NCBI RefSeq assembly: GCF_010868145.1 | Contig: NZ_JAAGUY010000001.1 | Span: forward strand, 372,001 to 436,000 | From: Nocardia cyriacigeorgica | GTDB lineage: Bacteria; Actinomycetota; Actinomycetes; Mycobacteriales; Mycobacteriaceae | Direction: 5' to 3' | Length of the DNA stretch: 64,000 bases | In this document: positions 35,300 to 43,136 of the stretch, in pieces | Position numbering within the stretch: position 1 is the first letter of the stretch | Layout: each line of letters begins with the position of its first letter | The notes under the pieces: generated by a model | Databases searched by the model: none | Told to the model about the DNA's origin: nothing | The model's input: the letters and a program-made list of their open reading frames with translations, nothing else | Program-made: the position numbers and the translations under genes

Positions 35300-36016
35300 A
35301 TGAAGGACCTGCTTTTCCTTGTGGCCGATGTCTGGTTATTGGTCGTCGGCTTCTGCTTCGGATGGAAGTTCATCCGCAAGTACGGCAACTACATGCTCGG
35401 CCTGGAATGGATCGTCGTCGGGGTATCAGCCAGCAACTTCCTCGTGGGGTCGCTTCTCGGCGCCGATGAGGGCGGCGTCCCCTACTCCATTGCTTACTTC
35501 CTCGACGCGTTCTCACGATCATTCGGTTTCACGCTCGTCCTCGTGTTGGGCCTGATGGCTGTGACCCATCGGTATAAGCCGCCCCTTGCCGTCGAGATCG
35601 GCGCGTTCGGGCTCGCCATCGTGGGCGGCCTGTACCTGGGGCGGTTCCATGACGAGACGCTGCATCTCGGCCCGGCCACGTTCTATCTCGTGGTCAACCT
35701 GCTCACGACGCTGTTCTTGGCCTACTTCGCCAAGCGGCTCTGGGGTATCGGTGCCAGACGGCTTGCCATCTGGACGGCGTTGGTCACCGCTGCGGCGACC
35801 ACCATCGCCATCACTTACGACTTCTTCCCCTTCCCCTTCGACGACGAAATGCGCACGGTGTTCTACACCGCGGCGCTGGCGACGTGGGGAGCGCAGGGCT
35901 TGGTCTACTACTTCGCGTACCGGGCGCTGCACGCCAACAACGCGGCTGCCGACGCACATCGGAGGGTCGGACTCATCATCGGCAGGCGGGTGCCGGATTC
36001 GGGAATGCGGAAGTAA
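35300..36016 (+). CDS. Seven-helix membrane protein divergent from the BVMO operon
   Basis: A 238-residue protein starting MKDLLFLVADVWLLVVGFCF; AAGG precedes the ATG. Seven hydrophobic segments are evident, and small charged loops contain GWKFIRKYGNYM, AYFLDAFSRSFGFT and GRFHDETLHLG. No family can be named with confidence. The promoter arm driving it is a copy of the arm that drives the BVMO operon, so it must be co-induced and probably senses, transports or protects against the same substrate. A 16-bp terminator follows its stop directly. Confidence 0.7.
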   Translation: MKDLLFLVADVWLLVVGFCFGWKFIRKYGNYMLGLEWIVVGVSASNFLVGSLLGADEGGVPYSIAYFLDAFSRSFGFTLVLVLGLMAVTHRYKPPLAVEIGAFGLAIVGGLYLGRFHDETLHLGPATFYLVVNLLTTLFLAYFAKRLWGIGARRLAIWTALVTAAATTIAITYDFFPFPFDDEMRTVFYTAALATWGAQGLVYYFAYRALHANNAAADAHRRVGLIIGRRVPDSGMRK

Positions 36017-36031
36017 CGACCTTTGGCAATG

Positions 36032-36069
36032 CGTGTGGGCCAGAACGTCACATCGTTCTGGCCCACACG
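36032..36069. terminator. Strong bidirectional terminator
   Basis: A perfect 16-bp stem (36032-36047 with 36054-36069) around a 6-nt loop TCACAT, followed on the plus strand by ATTTTC. It separates the convergent membrane protein and PhyH genes. Confidence 0.9.
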
Positions 36070-36114
36070 ATTTTCAGTTGGTAGTCGCCGAATCCGAACG
36101 GAATGTCTGTAACG

Positions 36115-36978
36115 TCAGAGGGCGAGGTAGTCGGCGAGTTCGCTGTAGTCGACCTGCCACAGTCCAGGCGAGCCGGTCGGGTACTGCGAGCGGAATCCGA
36201 TGAGACGCTGAACGCGGGGTGGGAGTGATCGTGCGAGTTCGCGGTCGACCAGGAACGGGTACGCCTCCTCGCCGACAAGGAAACCCGGGTTGAGTGCGAA
36301 GCTGACCGCACGGCGGTACTCGTCGGAAGTGCGGTTCGCGCCGCCGCCGTGGGCGGTCTTGCCGCTGAAGAACAGTGCATCGCCTGCGCTCATCTCGGCG
36401 GCGACGGTCTGTTCGGGGGTGCCGCGGTCCTCGAAGTCTTCCCACTTGTGGCTGCCAGGGATCACCCGGGTAGCGCCGTTCTCCTCGGTGAAGTCGGTCA
36501 GGGCGATAAGGAAGTTGACGGTCACTTCGGGCCCAGCCGGGCCCATGCCGACGAACGGAAACCAGTTCTCCAGATCGCGGTGCAGCATCTGGGCGGCGTT
36601 GCCCGGCCCGATCTCGATCACCTGAGCGGTCGTCATCCAGTAGGTTCCCGATTCCTCGAGAAACACCGCGTCGGCGAGCGCATGGACGAGGTCGTGATCA
36701 ATCACATCGCGACGGAACGTCTCGCTCCGGCTGACGAGGTTGGTGAGCCTCTTGGTGTTGCGCCCGTGGAATTCGGCAACGATCTCGTTGTCGTGCTTGG
36801 ATCCGGCGCTCAGCTCTTGCAGGGCCGGCTCGACCTCGGTGTTGAAGCGTGCGACCTGATCCGGCGTGAGCAGTCCCTTGACGATCACGCCGCCATCCTC
36901 GCGGACGATCGACAGAATCTCGTCGATGGGAGCAGTACTGGCGATCGCGCGCAGCTTCGTGGTGGCAGTTACAGACAT
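36115..36978 (-). CDS. Phytanoyl-CoA dioxygenase family protein
   Basis: A 287-residue Fe(II)/2-oxoglutarate dioxygenase read from the ATG at 36978 (MSVTATTKLRAIASTAPIDE). The iron site is H-x-D in AQMLHRDLENWFPF and a distal His in SGKTAHGGGANRTSDEYRRA, whose Arg binds 2-oxoglutarate. GATRVIPGSHKWEDFEDRG is the conserved strand-turn after the H-x-D. AGGAAG lies upstream of the ATG with long spacing. The frame is open further upstream to 37374 but without a usable start. These enzymes hydroxylate small molecules; its position behind the BVMO locus suggests a catabolic role, but it has its own transcription unit. Confidence 0.93.
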   Translation of the reverse strand: MSVTATTKLRAIASTAPIDEILSIVREDGGVIVKGLLTPDQVARFNTEVEPALQELSAGSKHDNEIVAEFHGRNTKRLTNLVSRSETFRRDVIDHDLVHALADAVFLEESGTYWMTTAQVIEIGPGNAAQMLHRDLENWFPFVGMGPAGPEVTVNFLIALTDFTEENGATRVIPGSHKWEDFEDRGTPEQTVAAEMSAGDALFFSGKTAHGGGANRTSDEYRRAVSFALNPGFLVGEEAYPFLVDRELARSLPPRVQRLIGFRSQYPTGSPGLWQVDYSELADYLAL

Positions 36979-37392
36979 GGCGGCGATACTTCCTATCAAT
37001 GGTTGGTGTGATCTGGGTCTCCACAATGGGCGAACCTCGGCGTGCGCGACTACACCATCCGGTCGCAGATTTCGGTGGTTGGTGTGCAGACTGCACTCCC
37101 CGGAGGGCCAATGGGAGGCGGTTCTGTGGAATCCGGCAGACGCCATCGTTGACCTCCCCCATCGCGCATCAAAGCACTCGCCATCACACGGGCGTCGGGA
37201 CGGTGGTCCTGAGCAGCCTGGCCACCGTCGCGCGGTTTTGCCAATGTGTTGTGGGTGCAGGTATAGGGTCCCCGGCGCGTTAGCTGCGACATTCGAGGAT
37301 GCACATGAGACCCTGACTGGATGGCTCGTCACCGATGTGACGTTCGAGTCCACCGGATTGCGGTGTGTCGCCACAGTCGGCGAGGAGACCGA
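36979..37392. other. Gene-free divergent region
   Basis: No gene is supported between the PhyH start and the flavoprotein locus. It must contain both promoters. TTGACC occurs near 37149 as a possible -35 but I cannot pair it with a convincing -10. Confidence 0.4.
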
Positions 37393-37560
37393 ATGACCAC
37401 GATCGAATCAGAAGCCGCCGAGATGTCCGTCGCGTGGAATCGGCTCGCACGCACAGCCGGATACTCGAGCCGTCCGAGGTTGTCACGGCTCACACTTCTC
37501 GCGGGAGGTTCCTGGTGTCTGTGGTGGTTCGAGGTCTCGGATGGTTCGCGCTGTACGTAG
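37393..37560 (+). other. 55-codon ORF overlapping the flavoprotein start in another frame
   Basis: GAGGAG 5 nt before the ATG gives a good initiation site. The product begins MTTIESEAAEMSVAWNRLAR and runs past the GTG of the flavoprotein (37515) to a stop at 37558. It may be a translated leader, or the true N-terminus of the flavoprotein cut off by a frameshift at about 37460-37500. Confidence 0.35.
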
Positions 37561-38831
37561 CGGTTGCCGTGGTGCCACTCGTTTTCGCCGTGATCGGACC
37601 CGTCGAAGGCGGCCGTGGGTTCTGGGTGGAGTTCTCGGTGGCACTCGGGTTCGTCGGAATGGCCATGCTCGGCACCCAATTCGCGCTCGTCGCCCGCTTC
37701 CGTGCCATGGCGGCACCGTTCGGTGAAGACGCGCTCGTGCAGTTCCACCGCCAGGTCTCCTATGTGGCGCTCACGTTCATCCTGGCCCATCCGGTCCTTC
37801 TGCAAATCGGCGGGATCGACATCGTCGCTCTGCTCAATCTGGCCGAGGCGCCGTGGCGTGCCCGCTGCGCGATCGCATCGACCGTGCTGCTGTTGACCGT
37901 GGTCGCGACCTCGGTGTGGCGGCGGCGGTTGCGGATCCGCTACGAGGTGTGGCAGTTGCTCCACGGTGCACTGTCGGTGGCGGTGGTGGCGCTGGCGTTG
38001 GCGCATATGCTGCTGGTCGGCTACTACGTCGATACCGTGTGGAAGGTGTGGCTGTGGACGGTGATGACCTCAGCTCTGGTCGGCCTGCTGGTGTGGGTAC
38101 GGGTCGTCGCGCCGCTGCGGCGACTGCGGCGGCCGTGGAATGTCGAACGGGTCACCGCCGAACGCGGTAACGCTCACACGCTGACGTTGACCCCCGCTGG
38201 GCACGATGGTTTCCGTTTCGAACCGGGACAGTTCGGCTGGCTGACCGTCGATCGGTCCCCCTTCGCGGTCACTGCTCACCCGTTCTCCTTCTCCTCGAGC
38301 GCCGAGGATCACGACCGCATCGAGATCACCATCAAAGCGCTCGGCGATTTCACCTCCACAATCGGCGACATCACCCCGGGCGCCCGCGCCTTCCTGGACG
38401 GCCCACATGGGGTGTTCACCCCCGACCGTCATGAAGGGCCCGGATTCGTGCTCATCGCCGGCGGAGTCGGCATCACTCCGATGGTTTCGATCCTGCGGAC
38501 CATGGCCGATCGTGGTGACCGGCGCCCATTTCTGCTGTTCTACGCGGTCCGCACCATCGCCGAGCAGACCTTCGACACCGAAATCTCGGCCTTGGCGAAG
38601 CGTCTGGACGTGACGACGGTGCTCGTACCGCAGGACCCGCCGGTGGGCTGGGACGGCGAAGCTGGGTTCGTCGACGAGGCATCGCTGCAGCGACACCTTC
38701 CGTCCCGGTACCGGCGCTGGCAGTACTTTCTCTGTGGCCCCGCACCGATGGTCACCGCTGTCGAGGACGCTCTGGCCGGCCTGGGGATCCCGGCGGAGCG
38801 CGTCCATACCGAACGCTTCACTTTCGTCTGA
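37515..38831 (+). CDS. Ferric-reductase-like transmembrane flavoprotein
   Basis: Read from the GTG at 37515, which has GGGAGG 6 nt upstream; 438 residues. The N-terminal half has six hydrophobic segments with histidines for haem (VQFHRQVSYVALTFILAHPV, EVWQLLHGALSVAVVALALA, HMLL), the ferric-reductase-like domain. The C-terminal half is an FNR-type module: FEPGQFGWLTV, HPFSFSSSAEDHDRIEI (FAD), LIAGGVGITPMVSILRTMAD (NADPH) and YFLCGPAPM. It passes electrons across the membrane to iron or to oxygen. The frame extends upstream as VTAHTSRGRF, so an N-terminus lost by frameshift is possible. A 29-residue membrane peptide gene follows by 17 nt. Confidence 0.88.
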   Translation: MSVVVRGLGWFALYVAVAVVPLVFAVIGPVEGGRGFWVEFSVALGFVGMAMLGTQFALVARFRAMAAPFGEDALVQFHRQVSYVALTFILAHPVLLQIGGIDIVALLNLAEAPWRARCAIASTVLLLTVVATSVWRRRLRIRYEVWQLLHGALSVAVVALALAHMLLVGYYVDTVWKVWLWTVMTSALVGLLVWVRVVAPLRRLRRPWNVERVTAERGNAHTLTLTPAGHDGFRFEPGQFGWLTVDRSPFAVTAHPFSFSSSAEDHDRIEITIKALGDFTSTIGDITPGARAFLDGPHGVFTPDRHEGPGFVLIAGGVGITPMVSILRTMADRGDRRPFLLFYAVRTIAEQTFDTEISALAKRLDVTTVLVPQDPPVGWDGEAGFVDEASLQRHLPSRYRRWQYFLCGPAPMVTAVEDALAGLGIPAERVHTERFTFV

Positions 38832-38848
38832 ACCCTGGAGATCCCATC

Positions 38849-38938
38849 GTGCGACACACGTACACCACTCGCGCCGTCTGGATGATCACGCTCGTTCTGC
38901 TTGCCTGTTGCGCCTGGTTCGCTCTGGCGCTGGCCTGA
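38849..38938 (+). CDS. 29-residue single-span membrane peptide
   Basis: GTG at 38849 with GGAG upstream, TGA at 38936. The product is MRHTYTTRAVWMITLVLLAC followed by CAWFALALA: a short basic N-terminus and one hydrophobic helix. It lies 17 nt after the ferric-reductase-like gene on the same strand, so it is probably a small subunit or regulator of that complex. Too short for automatic gene callers. Confidence 0.5.
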   Translation: MRHTYTTRAVWMITLVLLACCAWFALALA

Positions 38939-39066
38939 CCCGTTTCGGGCCGCGATTCTTCCGGAGGTTGTTGCCGCTCTGATTCGACCGCCCCCGCGCT
39001 TGCGTGGGAATCAATTCCGCTGAATCCGGCTCGCACCACCGACAACCACTCCCCTCCCAGTCCGTA

Positions 39067-40599
39067 TCATGCGCGACCCATGGTCACATCCAATTGGGCG
39101 ATATGGAATCCCATGGAGGTCACCTCGACGGAGGTGTCGGTGAAGCGATGTGCGCCCAGCGTGTTTCGGATGAAGTCGCGGACGGCGGCGGATTGCCCAT
39201 CCGGGTCGGCGAGTATGTCGGCGGGTATCTCGATCGTTCCGTCGAAACGGCGCGGCTGGTCGGAGATTCCCAGCTGCTGCGGAGTCTGGCGTAATCCGTC
39301 GACGGTGTGCAGGATCAGGTCCAATTGGGTGCCGTCGCCGAAAAGTATGTGCAGTGGTGTCGGAGTGACCGCGACGTCGAAGGTGTCTATCCGCGCGCTC
39401 CAACCATACGTGGACTTGCCGGCATAGTTGTACGGCGATGGAGCTGCCAGTGTGTCCAGTGAGCGGTCGGTCGATGGATTCTCCAGCCGAGTCCCGATCA
39501 GCGGCTGATCGGTGTGGACGAACGTCCAGGACTCAGCCGTGAGTTGTTTGACCCAGTAGCCATTTCGGCCTCCGTCGCGCCCTTCGACGCGCAACTCGCG
39601 GGCCTCGGAACTGGGGCCGGTGCGGTGGATGGAGATTCGGTCGGTGATCTCACCCGGAACCTTCGGCTGGCGCACCCAGTCGGGCGCGGGCAGTTGGATG
39701 GCGGCGTAGCGGGGGTCGATGCGTTCCGACACCATGTCGGGAGCCTCGGACAGGTGGCTCTGGTCGTCGTAGGAGTAGCGGAAGAAGACCTTGTCGGCGC
39801 CGGAGATGTCGAAATCGTAGAGACGCGTGTAGAAGTCGCCGAACCGGTTGACGATCAGTGAGGTCGAGGCGCTCGTGGACAGTGCCACGGCCTGGAAGCG
39901 GCCCGCGTGCGGTGTGGCCATCTCGTAGCTGTGGTCCACGGGCAGCCAGGGGTCGATGTAGCGGATGCGGTGACCGCCGTGGGTGAGGGTGAAAACGTGG
40001 GAGACCTTCGCACCGCCGACGGGGTGATCATTGCCCGCAGTGTCGCGCCAGAGGTGATCTTCGCTGGGTGAGAGCACCGACCAGGACCAAGTTCGGGTGT
40101 CGGTGGGCAGGGTGTTGCCGGGGCCTGTCCACAAGGGCGTGCCGTAGCGGCTGCTCCAGTTCCAGTCTCGTGGCGCGCTGAGCGCGTGATCCATGGTGAA
40201 GAATCGGCCGTCGCGGTCGATCATCATCACTTCGTCGTCATCTGCGGAGAGGCCGGTGATGCGGCCCGCGAGGCATCCGGGGAGGGCGACGGTGCGCCAA
40301 CCTCCCTCGGCGGCGGTTTCTTTGACGTAGACGTGCCCGTCGCGGGTGGCGAAAGTCCAGCGTCGGTTGAACGACTCGGTGGTGGTGCGGAAGTAGATCC
40401 GGTCGGGGAGGTCGATGGTGGCCGGGGTGAAGTTTTCCAGCCCGGCATCCGATTCGTCGACGGTCACTTCGGGGGTGCCGACGGTGCCGATGAGGGTGCA
40501 GCTCGGCTCGGCGGTGGTCATCGCATCGGTGGTGATGCCGGTGATGACGAGTCCGGCGGCGGCGATGAGCGCGGTTCTCCGCATGGTGTGGGCGCGCAT
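39067..40599 (-). CDS. Large secreted protein of unknown function
   Basis: Starts at the ATG at 40599, which shares its A with the stop of the upstream membrane protein gene (TGATG); 510 residues. The N-terminus MRAHTMRRTALIAAAGLVIT is followed by a signal-peptide region ending TTAEPSC. The mature part is rich in Trp, Asp and Gly turns with repeated motifs such as DRDGRFFTMDHALS, RDGHVYVKETAAEGG and NRFGDFYTRLYDFD, which suggests beta-propeller blades. The second half (ITDRISIHRTGPSSEARELR, DTFDVAVTPTPLHILFGDG) is unassigned. With the membrane protein it forms a two-gene unit. I do not recognise a family. Confidence 0.75.
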   Translation of the reverse strand: MRAHTMRRTALIAAAGLVITGITTDAMTTAEPSCTLIGTVGTPEVTVDESDAGLENFTPATIDLPDRIYFRTTTESFNRRWTFATRDGHVYVKETAAEGGWRTVALPGCLAGRITGLSADDDEVMMIDRDGRFFTMDHALSAPRDWNWSSRYGTPLWTGPGNTLPTDTRTWSWSVLSPSEDHLWRDTAGNDHPVGGAKVSHVFTLTHGGHRIRYIDPWLPVDHSYEMATPHAGRFQAVALSTSASTSLIVNRFGDFYTRLYDFDISGADKVFFRYSYDDQSHLSEAPDMVSERIDPRYAAIQLPAPDWVRQPKVPGEITDRISIHRTGPSSEARELRVEGRDGGRNGYWVKQLTAESWTFVHTDQPLIGTRLENPSTDRSLDTLAAPSPYNYAGKSTYGWSARIDTFDVAVTPTPLHILFGDGTQLDLILHTVDGLRQTPQQLGISDQPRRFDGTIEIPADILADPDGQSAAVRDFIRNTLGAHRFTDTSVEVTSMGFHIAQLDVTMGRA

Positions 40600-41273
40600 C
40601 ACAACCATCCTGCGGCGCCGAAGGCGATCAGCGCGACGGCGTTCACGCCGAAGATCGCGCCGACGGTCCATGCTTTGGCGCGCACGGTGGGCAGGTCGTG
40701 GACGAAGAAGCAGACGGCGAAGAACGGTACGTAGCCGATGAGCCAGATGAGGAAGGGGAAGCCTGGCTGCCACCATGACCATTCCCAGCTGAGTACTCCG
40801 GCTTTGTTGAGGAGCACTTCGACGCCGACGGCGGCGGCGGAGTTCGCGGCGATGAGGATAGGCCGGTTGGGTAGGCCGAAGATGCGGGTGTCGCGGGGTG
40901 GCAGCATTTTTGCTGCGGCGATGCCCATGATGGCGAACATGAAGCAGATCTCGATATTGAGGCCGATGAGAATCTGATATGCGGTGGGTCCGATGGCCGC
41001 CCAGACGGGTGCGCGTCCGGTGGCGTGGAAGACCAGGGCGTTCCAGATTTCGTTGAACCAGTCCATGCCCCACAGTGCTAGCCCGGCGAACAGGACATTC
41101 CAGTTCCGTCGTTCGACTTCGACGGAGTAGATGTAGATGACGATGAGCAGCAGTGGGATGACATACCACTTGAACTGGCTCGCGTCGCGGAGAAGTTCAA
41201 CTGCTACTTGGGCGTTGTCTGTCAACGGCGGTACCTGGCCTCTCGTGTCGCCGGGGCCAGGCGAGTATGACAT
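40599..41273 (-). CDS. Multi-pass membrane protein of unknown function
   Basis: I take the ATG at 41273 (MSYSPGPGDTRGQVPPLTDN) as start; 224 residues. An in-frame ATG at 41363 exists, but it would overlap the divergent gene at 41352. About six hydrophobic helices: FKWYVIPLLLIVIYIYSV, WNVLFAGLALWGMDWFNEI, TAYQILIGLNIEICFMFAI, ILIAANSAAAVGVEVLL, FPFLIWLIGYVPFFAVCFFV and the last near the C-terminus. Several Trp and acidic residues in the helices (WGMDWFNEIW) could bind a ligand. No family recognised. Coupled to the secreted protein gene. Confidence 0.7.
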   Translation of the reverse strand: MSYSPGPGDTRGQVPPLTDNAQVAVELLRDASQFKWYVIPLLLIVIYIYSVEVERRNWNVLFAGLALWGMDWFNEIWNALVFHATGRAPVWAAIGPTAYQILIGLNIEICFMFAIMGIAAAKMLPPRDTRIFGLPNRPILIAANSAAAVGVEVLLNKAGVLSWEWSWWQPGFPFLIWLIGYVPFFAVCFFVHDLPTVRAKAWTVGAIFGVNAVALIAFGAAGWL

Positions 41274-41351
41274 GTAGACACTGAATGTAACGCTGTATCG
41301 GGTACTTGTGGTCGTGGGTAAGAAGTCCGCGGCGGGCGACACTAACTGTGC

Positions 41352-41594
41352 ATGATTGGTCATCTGCCGCCGCAGGCGTCCCGCGGAGGAGTTCGCGGGT
41401 TCTCGGCCGAAGTCCGGGCCTGGCGTCGTCGCTGGCTCGTGGAGTCCGGTTTCCCTGCGCGTTTGGCAGACGCTGTGGTCGCCGATCCCGGGTTCGATCT
41501 GCATGCGTTGTTGCAGCTGGTGGATAGGGGCTGCCCGCCGGAGTTGGCGGTCCGCATTCTTGCGCCGATGCCGTCGCGGGAGGGGCTACTGTGA
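41352..41594 (+). CDS. 80-residue protein at the head of a sigma/anti-sigma operon
   Basis: MIGHLPPQASRGGVRGFSAE, then VRAWRRRWLVESGFPARLAD and AVVADPGFDLHALLQLVDRG. It is helical, with a repeated A-x-x-V-x-D-P-G-F pattern, and ends MPSREGLL. The stop overlaps the GTG of the sigma gene (GTGA). Conserved-looking short proteins of this kind appear before sigma genes in my memory of Nocardia loci, but no function is known. Confidence 0.65.
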   Translation: MIGHLPPQASRGGVRGFSAEVRAWRRRWLVESGFPARLADAVVADPGFDLHALLQLVDRGCPPELAVRILAPMPSREGLL

Positions 41595-42247
41595 GCACTG
41601 TGAACCCCACGACCTCCGGCGTGGCGCACCCGCGGGCCGATGAGCAGTGGCAGGCCGATCTGTCCGGCGACGGTCCCGCCGGTCGTGACGCGGTGGCGCG
41701 TTTGCGTGAGGTATTGCTGCGGGCGACCCGGCATCAGGTGTGGCGGCTGCGTGATCAGCTGCCCGGTGTGGGTGCCGGAGATCTGGAGGATCTGGCTCAG
41801 CAATGTGCCGATGACGCCGTGGTCGCCGTGCTCCGCCAGCTCCCCACGTTCGAGGGACGCAGTCGTTTCACCACATGGGTCTACAAGTTCGGGGTTCTGC
41901 ACGCCGGTGTCGCTGTTCGTCGCCAGGCCTGGCGGCATCGCGAAATCCCGTTACCGGACGCGCTGACTTCTGTTGCCGACGGGTCGGCGACCCCGGAAGC
42001 AGTGCTGGGTGCCACCGAGCTCGCCCATGCGGTCGAGGCCGCGATTGCCAGGGACCTCACCGCGCATCAGCGGCGGATCCTGGTGGCGTTGGTGGTGGAG
42101 CAGGTGCCGATCGACGTGTTGGCCGACCGATTGGGTAGCACCCGCAATGCCCTCTACAAAACGTTGCACGATGCCCGTCGTCGGCTGCGGGCCGCCCTCA
42201 TCGACAGCGGGCATCTCGATCCCCGCCCCGACCGGAGCACCTCATGA
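41591..42247 (+). CDS. Sigma-70 family (ECF-like) sigma factor
   Basis: A 218-residue protein. Region 2: LRDQLPGVGAGDLEDLAQQC then ADDAVVAVLRQLPTFEGRSR and FTTWVYKFGVLHAGVAVRR; region 4: RDLTAHQRRILVALVVEQVP, IDVLADRLGSTRNALYKTLH, DARRRLRAALIDSG. The gene starts at a GTG within the previous stop and its own stop overlaps the ATG of the anti-sigma gene, so three proteins are translationally coupled. It probably controls this operon. Confidence 0.9.
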   Translation: MSTVNPTTSGVAHPRADEQWQADLSGDGPAGRDAVARLREVLLRATRHQVWRLRDQLPGVGAGDLEDLAQQCADDAVVAVLRQLPTFEGRSRFTTWVYKFGVLHAGVAVRRQAWRHREIPLPDALTSVADGSATPEAVLGATELAHAVEAAIARDLTAHQRRILVALVVEQVPIDVLADRLGSTRNALYKTLHDARRRLRAALIDSGHLDPRPDRSTS

Positions 42248-42480
42248 CCGATCCGACAGCGGCTTCGAACGCTGAGATGATGGCGGGCTTGTTGGCCGAC
42301 ACCAGCCCGTACCTGTCCTGCGACGACTGCTTCGACCGACTTGATGAGTATGTCGAACGCCGTCTCGATGACCCTCGGTACGAGGATCTCGCGATGCAGA
42401 CGCATCTGGCCGGTTGTGGTGCCTGCGCCGATGAGGCGCAGGCGTTGCAGGAGCTGCTCGATCAGCAGCCCGAGCAGTAG
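42244..42480 (+). CDS. Zinc-finger anti-sigma factor (short, cytoplasmic)
   Basis: A 78-residue protein: YLSCDDCFDRLDEYVERRLD, then HLAGCGACADEAQALQELL. This is the His-x3-Cys-x2-Cys pattern of zinc-containing anti-sigma domains, here H-L-A-G-C-G-A-C, with an additional C-x-x-C before it. No membrane segment follows, so it is soluble. The ATGA overlap with the sigma gene indicates 1:1 production, as is usual for sigma/anti-sigma pairs. Confidence 0.85.
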   Translation: MTDPTAASNAEMMAGLLADTSPYLSCDDCFDRLDEYVERRLDDPRYEDLAMQTHLAGCGACADEAQALQELLDQQPEQ

Positions 42481-42580
42481 CGATAGCGCCCGCCGAACGC
42501 GACTAGTGCTATTCGGCCGGTAAGACCTTCGCCGACACGGCCACTAACAGTGTGACCGTCAACGTCGAAGGAGAAAACAG

Positions 42581-43015
42581 ATGACTGTGCACACCGACCG
42601 GAGCGGGCATGCGGCGTCGCTCGCCGATCCCGGTTACCAGGCTTTTTGGGCGCTGCGGCTCGGCTTTGGTGTCCTGCCGATCCTGTTCGGGCTCGACAAG
42701 TTCGTCAACGTCCTCACCGACGACTGGACCCGCTATCTCGCCGACTTCTTCAACGACCTGGTTCCCGGCGATGCCGCCGCCGCGATGAACGTTGTCGGCG
42801 TCGTCGAGATCGTGGCAGGTATTGCTGTCCTCGTGTTTCCCCGCCTTGGTGCGCCCCTGGTTGCCGCCTGGCTCGGCGGCATCATCATCAACCTGTTGCT
42901 CGTCGGCGGGTACGGCGATATCGCATTGCGTGACTTCGGTTTGATGGCGGCAGCGCTCGTGCTGACCCGTCTGGCGTGGGCTTACCCGAACGGAATGCCT
43001 ACGCGGCAACCCTGA
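42581..43015 (+). CDS. DoxX-family membrane protein
   Basis: A 144-residue protein with GAAGGAGAAAACAG before the ATG. ALRLGFGVLPILFGLDKFVN is the conserved first helix of the family, then AMNVVGVVEIVAGIAVLVFP, APLVAAWLGGIIINLLLVGG and the last helix RDFGLMAAALVLTRLAWAYP. Four transmembrane helices. DoxX proteins in actinobacteria belong to redox-stress membrane complexes. A perfect 14-bp hairpin follows. Confidence 0.9.
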   Translation: MTVHTDRSGHAASLADPGYQAFWALRLGFGVLPILFGLDKFVNVLTDDWTRYLADFFNDLVPGDAAAAMNVVGVVEIVAGIAVLVFPRLGAPLVAAWLGGIIINLLLVGGYGDIALRDFGLMAAALVLTRLAWAYPNGMPTRQP

Positions 43016-43094
43016 TTCGGGCGGGGCGGTGCTGGTTGAGCAGGCGCCCGGCTCGTTCGCAATGGTCTGGAAGTCCTCGCCATGGGCGCTGAAG

Positions 43095-43130
43095 CGGTGC
43101 ACTCCCCCAGTGTTGGGGGGGAGTGCACCG
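43095..43130. terminator. Bidirectional terminator between DoxX and the UvrA-like gene
   Basis: CGGTGCACTCCCCC pairs perfectly with GGGGGAGTGCACCG around an 8-nt loop. It lies between two convergent stops at 43015 and 43137. Confidence 0.9.
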
Positions 43131-43136
43131 TCGGGC

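Noticed and set aside
36866..37396. Plus-strand frame over the PhyH start region
   Set aside because: It is antisense to the PhyH gene in its first part and has no conserved features in the rest.
39067..41169. A 700-codon open frame on the minus strand
   Set aside because: Only the part after 40599 has coding character (signal peptide, Trp-rich repeats). The upstream part is the antiphase reading of the membrane protein gene 40599-41273 and is Arg/His-rich.
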